A DNA stretch of 10,265 bases, taken from the NCBI GenBank assembly GCA_045807225.1, contig JBJMHU010000068.1, positions 1 through 10,265 on the forward strand, in the 5' to 3' direction. The stretch comes from Fodinibacter sp045807225. GTDB taxonomy: Bacteria; Actinomycetota; Actinomycetes; Actinomycetales; Dermatophilaceae. The notes below the pieces were generated by a model that saw nothing but the letters and a program-made list of their open reading frames with translations, was not told where the DNA came from and made no database searches. Shown one piece after another: positions 8,501 through 10,265 of the stretch. Numbering within the stretch: the first letter of the stretch is position 1; each line of letters opens with the position of its first letter. Position numbers and translations under genes: made by a program.

Positions 8501-9682
8501 GATGCCGAGGTCGTGGCGGGAGTGCTGGGTGCACTCGTCGGCGACCAGGGCGGTCATCGCGACCAGCCGGTCGGCGCGGGAGCGGTCGCCACCGGTGACC
8601 TCGAGGGCGCTCGCGTGCATCGTGGCGGTGTCGGCGAGGTGGCCGGCGTCGGTGACCCGGTCGAGGTGGCGCGAGTCGAGCACGACCAGCCGCCGGGCGG
8701 CGTCGAGCAGGTCGACGGTGCGCACCTGCTCGGGGTCGACGTGGCGCACCGCGGCGGTGAGCACGGCGGGGATGCCGGCGGCGTCGGCGAGGGCGAGCAG
8801 GTGGGCCGCGTGCGAGCGGCACCCGGGGGTGCCCTCCGGCCCGCCGTGGTGCACGACCTCGACGGCCAGCCCGTCGCGCGGCAGCAGCGCCCGCCAGGTG
8901 GCGAGCAGGTCGCGGGCCCGCTCGCGGCGCCCGGCGAGCACCGCCCGGCCGACGTCGGAGTCGGGCCCGAGCAGCACCAGCAGCCGGCTCGGCTCGGCGC
9001 CCCTTGCCAGTCCTTGCGCCGGCGCGTGGGTCGACCGGGCCAGGTGCACCGACGGGCCGGTCTCCTCCTCGACCTCGTGCGACTTACCTACGGTTGCCCC
9101 GAGCTCGGGGGCACGAGAGCCGTGCGTACGTCGCACGGAGTCGGGGCTCTGGGGGTGGGACCAGGTGGCGAGCAGGCCGGGGCTGGTGACCGGCACTCCT
9201 CGCTCGCCGCGCAGGTGGGTCTCGGTGACCAGGCGGCACAGCGCCGCCCAGCCGACCCCGGGAGCCGTGCCGCCGCCGCGACCCCGGGCCAGCACGGTGA
9301 CCCGAGGGCGCCGGGGGTCGACGATGGCTCCCCCGCGCACCGGGGTGCGCGGCCGCGGGCGTGGGCGACCGGCATCCGGACCGCCATCGGCACCCGCCCG
9401 ACCCGGCCCGCCATCGGCACCCGCTCGGCCCCGGGCGCGATCGGTGTGCGCCGGGCCCGGCACGAGCGGCTCGACGGCGAGGTCGACGCCCAGCACCGGC
9501 GCGATGCCGGCACGACTGCACTCCGTGGCGAACCGGACCGCGCCGTAGAGCCCGTCGCGGTCGGTGAGCGCGAGTGCGCCCTGGCCGTGCTCGGCGGCGC
9601 GCTCGACGAGGTGCTCGGGCATCGAGGCGCCGTAGCGCATCGAGAACCCCGAGGCGACGTGGAGGTGGGCGAAGCCGGTCAT
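5576..9682 (-). CDS. dnaE2: Error-prone DNA polymerase III alpha subunit DnaE2 (ImuC), enlarged by insertions
   Basis: This C-family polymerase is the catalytic part of the actinobacterial mutasome, where it extends past lesions with ImuA' and ImuB. It has 1368 residues; known mycobacterial DnaE2 proteins have about 1080-1100. The N-terminal PHP domain starts FAHLHVASGFSMRYGAS. The palm carries PDIDVD with Asp519 and Asp521, and the third catalytic Asp672 lies in LKLDVLG; their spacing (151) matches E. coli DnaE (152). EGVVVFHEQ, a helix-hairpin-helix segment (LSLADVKGISGAEVARIV), an OB-fold region (RVVFLTLDDSTGPSDCTFFE) and the DnaE2-type ending KLWHASPGSSGH follow. ATG at 9682 was chosen because the family-conserved sequence begins four residues later; the frame stays open upstream only across the HEPN gene. 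There are insertions near 75-118, 174-232 and 937-967. It lies 10 bases after the HEPN gene. No frameshift is seen and the catalytic triad is intact, so it is probably functional. Confidence 0.95.
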   Translation of the reverse strand: MTGFAHLHVASGFSMRYGASMPEHLVERAAEHGQGALALTDRDGLYGAVRFATECSRAGIAPVLGVDLAVEPLVPGPAHTDRARGRAGADGGPGRAGADGGPDAGRPRPRPRTPVRGGAIVDPRRPRVTVLARGRGGGTAPGVGWAALCRLVTETHLRGERGVPVTSPGLLATWSHPQSPDSVRRTHGSRAPELGATVGKSHEVEEETGPSVHLARSTHAPAQGLARGAEPSRLLVLLGPDSDVGRAVLAGRRERARDLLATWRALLPRDGLAVEVVHHGGPEGTPGCRSHAAHLLALADAAGIPAVLTAAVRHVDPEQVRTVDLLDAARRLVVLDSRHLDRVTDAGHLADTATMHASALEVTGGDRSRADRLVAMTALVADECTQHSRHDLGIGAVHLPEAEVLDIAPGTDPMQVLAQRCRDAVGRRYPGATEAEIEVVRNRLDDELGVIDTLGYPTYFLTVAEVTDLIRARGVRVAARGSGAGSLVNHLLGISGVDPIRHHLLMERFCSPLRAELPDIDVDVESARRTEIYEAVLERFGGERVTCVSMMDTYKVRHAVRDVGAALGLPPTEVDEIAKAFPHIRAKDARHAIADLPELRSRGLDSPRMAAFFDLVEALDGLPRHIALHPCGVVLSNSGLLDRTPVEASWIGFPMSQFDKDDVETLGFLKLDVLGIRMQSSMAHAVAEVERVSGERIDLDDEAQVPHDDPATYELIRTTRTLGMFQIESPGQRELVGKLGPSRFDDLIVDISLFRPGPVKSDMITPFLNSRHGWSERRFLHPSLIPALEETEGVVVFHEQVLLIVAETTGVTLAQADEVRRSMGTPQGQTDVEAWWRPAAKARGYSADDRDRIWEVLKSFASFGFCKAHAAAFALPTFHSAWLKTHHPAAFLAGILTHDPGMYPKRLLLDDARSFGIPVLGLDVNASREVYRIERVDTSDAGNDPDAGPVTTDPDADAAGAPDPDAGLPAWRRTRQPYGIRLSLADVKGISGAEVARIVAGQPYADLGDFWTRTRVSRPVTERLVLAGAFDALHGMGGGGLGRRGRVTRRDLLLHVAELERWERGGGAAPRSSRRLAIPSIAPPREVAGERVDVRERAAAQSQAAREVVPAAEQPTQLTLDLGDRPQLGAGAGLPEMTGPERVRAELDVLGLDVSAHVVEFYAPLLRALGVTRSRDLLGARSRSEVWVAGVKVATQTPPVRSGRRVVFLTLDDSTGPSDCTFFEDVQGPYAGVVFHSWLLLVRGILRRTGDRGVSIRATGAWELAALWDAWQLGGLERVHAAIAAGEADAVARAEAAEAAARESDARTGRRVLVHASGFKQSPYADIKPPGADLRSGRGAPGTVVPQSPAAALPSRKLWHASPGSSGH
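6785..6853 (-). repeat. Three DPDA-coding repeats in dnaE2
   Basis: A 12-base unit (GGCGTCCGGGTC on the plus strand; GGCATCCGGGTC in the third copy) occurs at 6785, 6815 and 6842, spaced 30 and 27 bases and all in frame. The units encode DPDA at residues 944-947, 953-956 and 963-966, inside an Asp/Ala/Pro/Gly-rich stretch (about 937-967). It looks like a flexible, acidic linker between the polymerase fingers region and the helix-hairpin-helix domain. Confidence 0.8.
9097..9150. repeat. Cluster of palindromes inside the dnaE2 PHP-domain insertion
   Basis: Two perfect inverted repeats lie within 42 bases: CCCCGAGCTCGGGG (9097-9110) and CCGTGCG-TACGT-CGCACGG (9120-9138). A third pair, AGAGCC (9116-9121) with GGCTCT (9145-9150), encloses the second. 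The segment is in frame and has no stop. It encodes residues of an insertion (about 174-232) whose sequence is unlike the flanking polymerase and which includes the locally less GC-rich run GACTTACCTACGGTT. Confidence 0.7.
9377..9430 (-). repeat. Tandem 27-base repeat in dnaE2 (GRAGADGGP twice)
   Basis: The 17-base core CCGCCATCGGCACCCGC is exact at 9381-9397 and 9408-9424, giving two identical nine-residue units, GRAGADGGP, at residues 85-93 and 94-102. A degenerate third unit may follow (9435-9460). An Arg-Pro-rich stretch (RPRPRPRTP) comes next. The repeat lies in the PHP domain in a region that is usually short. Confidence 0.85.
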
Positions 9683-9692
9683 GGTGGCGCGC

Positions 9693-10124
9693 TCAGGCCG
9701 AGCGGACGGGGACCAGCCGCCGCGGCCGGTGCACCGACGGCACGCCGAGGCGGCCGGCGGCCAGGTCGACGAAGGTCTCGGCGTCGCGCAGCAGGTCGTC
9801 GGCCTCGCGGGCGGTGACCCGCACCAGCCCGGTCTCGACCCCGACCCGCTGCCCGGTGGCGGCGGCGAACCGCTGGGCCCACTCGGTGAGCTCGGGGGCG
9901 ACCCGGGCGGTGAGCACCCAGACGTCGTGCGGGCCGTCACCCCGGGAGGCGAGCCCCGCCCCGGAGGACGCCGCCGAGCGGGCGGCGACGACCGCGGCCC
10001 CGGCCCGCAGCGCGGCCAGCGAGGCGGCGAGGTAGCGCGCGGAGGCGGCCGAGGCGGCATACCCGCTGGTGAGCGACTCGCGGGCCCGGTCGAGGAGGTC
10101 CAAGGTGGTGGCGGCGTGGCTCAT
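9693..10124 (-). CDS. SAV_6107-type HEPN domain protein
   Basis: This 143-residue, mainly helical, alanine- and arginine-rich protein resembles the actinobacterial SAV_6107 HEPN family, of unknown function. Recognisable blocks are LLDRARESL (10-18), ARYLAASLAALRAGAAVVAAR (29-49), VWVLTARVAPELTEWAQRFAAATG (about 68-91) and READDLLRDAETFVDLA (about 105-121), with a basic tail. An R-x4-H pattern, Arg61 to His66 (RGDGPH), is present just before the third helix. HEPN RNases carry R-x4-6-H, but here it sits in what looks like a loop and may not be catalytic. ATG at 10124 has GAGGAG seven bases upstream. It is 10 bases upstream of dnaE2 and probably in the same transcript, which suggests a role tied to the translesion machinery, by context only. 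Confidence 0.83.
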   Translation of the reverse strand: MSHAATTLDLLDRARESLTSGYAASAASARYLAASLAALRAGAAVVAARSAASSGAGLASRGDGPHDVWVLTARVAPELTEWAQRFAAATGQRVGVETGLVRVTAREADDLLRDAETFVDLAAGRLGVPSVHRPRRLVPVRSA

Positions 10125-10145
10125 CGGGGGGCTCCTCGGTCCTGG

Positions 10146-10195
10146 GGGGCGGCGGTGTCGTGGGGCGGTGGGTGTCGTGGGGCGGTGGGTGTCGT
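10146..10195. repeat. 17-base tandem repeat upstream of the HEPN gene
   Basis: Two exact copies of GGGGCGGTGGGTGTCGT (10162-10178 and 10179-10195) are preceded by a 16-base near-copy, GGGGCGGCGGTGTCGT (10146-10161). The array fills most of the 86-base gap before the HEPN gene and begins nine bases beyond its ribosome site. It is strongly G-biased on the plus strand, C-biased in the transcript. Confidence 0.85.
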
Positions 10196-10210
10196 AGCGG
10201 TGGTGGTGGC

Positions 10211-10265
10211 TCAGTCGTGGGCTCGCAGCAGCAGCCAGTGGTCGTCGTCGCGGCCGAGGTCGAAC
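10211..10265 (-). CDS. C-terminal tail of an unidentified protein, possibly DUF6504 or an ImuB-like polymerase
   Basis: The last 17 codons of a minus-strand frame are visible, FDLGRDDDHWLLLRAHD then TGA at 10213-10211; the rest lies outside the window. The pattern (F/Y)DL...W.L.RA.D resembles, as I recall it, the ending of DUF6504 proteins, which lie downstream of the Y-family polymerase/ImuB gene in many Actinobacteria. An ImuB terminus is the alternative. The stop lies 86 bases before the HEPN start on the same strand, so the two could still share a transcript. 17 codons are too few for a firm assignment. Confidence 0.4.
   Translation of the reverse strand, partial: FDLGRDDDHWLLLRAHD

Noticed and set aside
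4983..8822. A 1279-codon minus-strand frame overlapping dnaE2 and the methyltransferase
   Set aside because: It is an alternative frame of the same strand, composed almost entirely of R, A, G and P, with no motifs; the true frames contain the conserved residues.
9683..10060. Upstream extension of the dnaE2 frame beyond ATG 9682
   Set aside because: The extension overlaps the HEPN gene, is Pro/Arg/Ser-rich nonsense, and the conserved PHP opening begins immediately after ATG 9682.
10258..10265. TCGAAC at the window edge as half of a LexA/SOS box
   Set aside because: Only one half-site is visible, it is within the coding tail of the upstream gene, and the partner half lies outside the window. 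I found no GAAC-N4-GTTC pattern in the intergenic gaps.
1..10265. tRNA, rRNA, CRISPR array, IS element, phage attachment site or plasmid origin
   Set aside because: Looked for on both strands. No cloverleaf, regularly spaced repeat, transposase or integrase motif was recognisable.

Overview
The window comes from a very GC-rich genome. Coding positions are dominated by G and C in the third base, and GTG starts are frequent. The gene families present (DUF3040, DUF7455, DUF456, the SAV_6107-type HEPN protein, and a DnaE2 with a GyrB/ParE-like second topoisomerase) point to an Actinomycetota chromosome. An organism in or near the Intrasporangiaceae/Micrococcales is my best guess, by inference only. 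I see no sign of phage, IS element, CRISPR or RNA gene. It looks like core chromosome.

Layout. Positions 1-2009 (minus) hold all but the last few dozen codons of a type IIA topoisomerase B subunit, most likely ParE-type. It appears to start on a leaderless GTG behind a -10 box. After a 259-base divergent intergenic region come two small plus-strand genes: a 72-residue zinc-ribbon-like DUF7455 protein (2269-2487) and, one base later, a DUF456 membrane protein (2489-2983). These converge on a minus-strand block that fills the rest of the window. In its own reading order that block is: the tail of an unidentified gene (10265-10211), a SAV_6107-type HEPN protein (10124-9693), the error-prone polymerase DnaE2/ImuC (9682-5576), a class I SAM methyltransferase (5521-4736), DNA polymerase IV DinB (4717-3461), and a DUF3040 membrane protein (3400-3011).

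How the genes may work together. HEPN, dnaE2, the methyltransferase and dinB are packed with gaps of 10, 54 and 18 bases and probably form one transcription unit. It carries two different translesion polymerases: DnaE2, which in Actinobacteria works with ImuA' and ImuB, and the Y-family DinB. ImuA' and ImuB are not in the window; the unidentified gene tail at the right edge may belong to that neighbourhood. No LexA-type box is visible in the intergenic gaps here, so any damage control would lie upstream, beyond position 10265.

The oddest features are in DnaE2. At 1368 residues it is much longer than family members I know of (about 1080-1100 in mycobacteria). The excess includes three low-complexity or foreign-looking insertions: a tandem 9-residue repeat and a palindrome-rich segment in the PHP domain, and a DPDA-repeat spacer further on. 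The methyltransferase resembles the tRNA methyltransferase CmoM in length and scattered motifs, which is an unexpected neighbour for two mutagenic polymerases. I did not find a convincing wholly new system.
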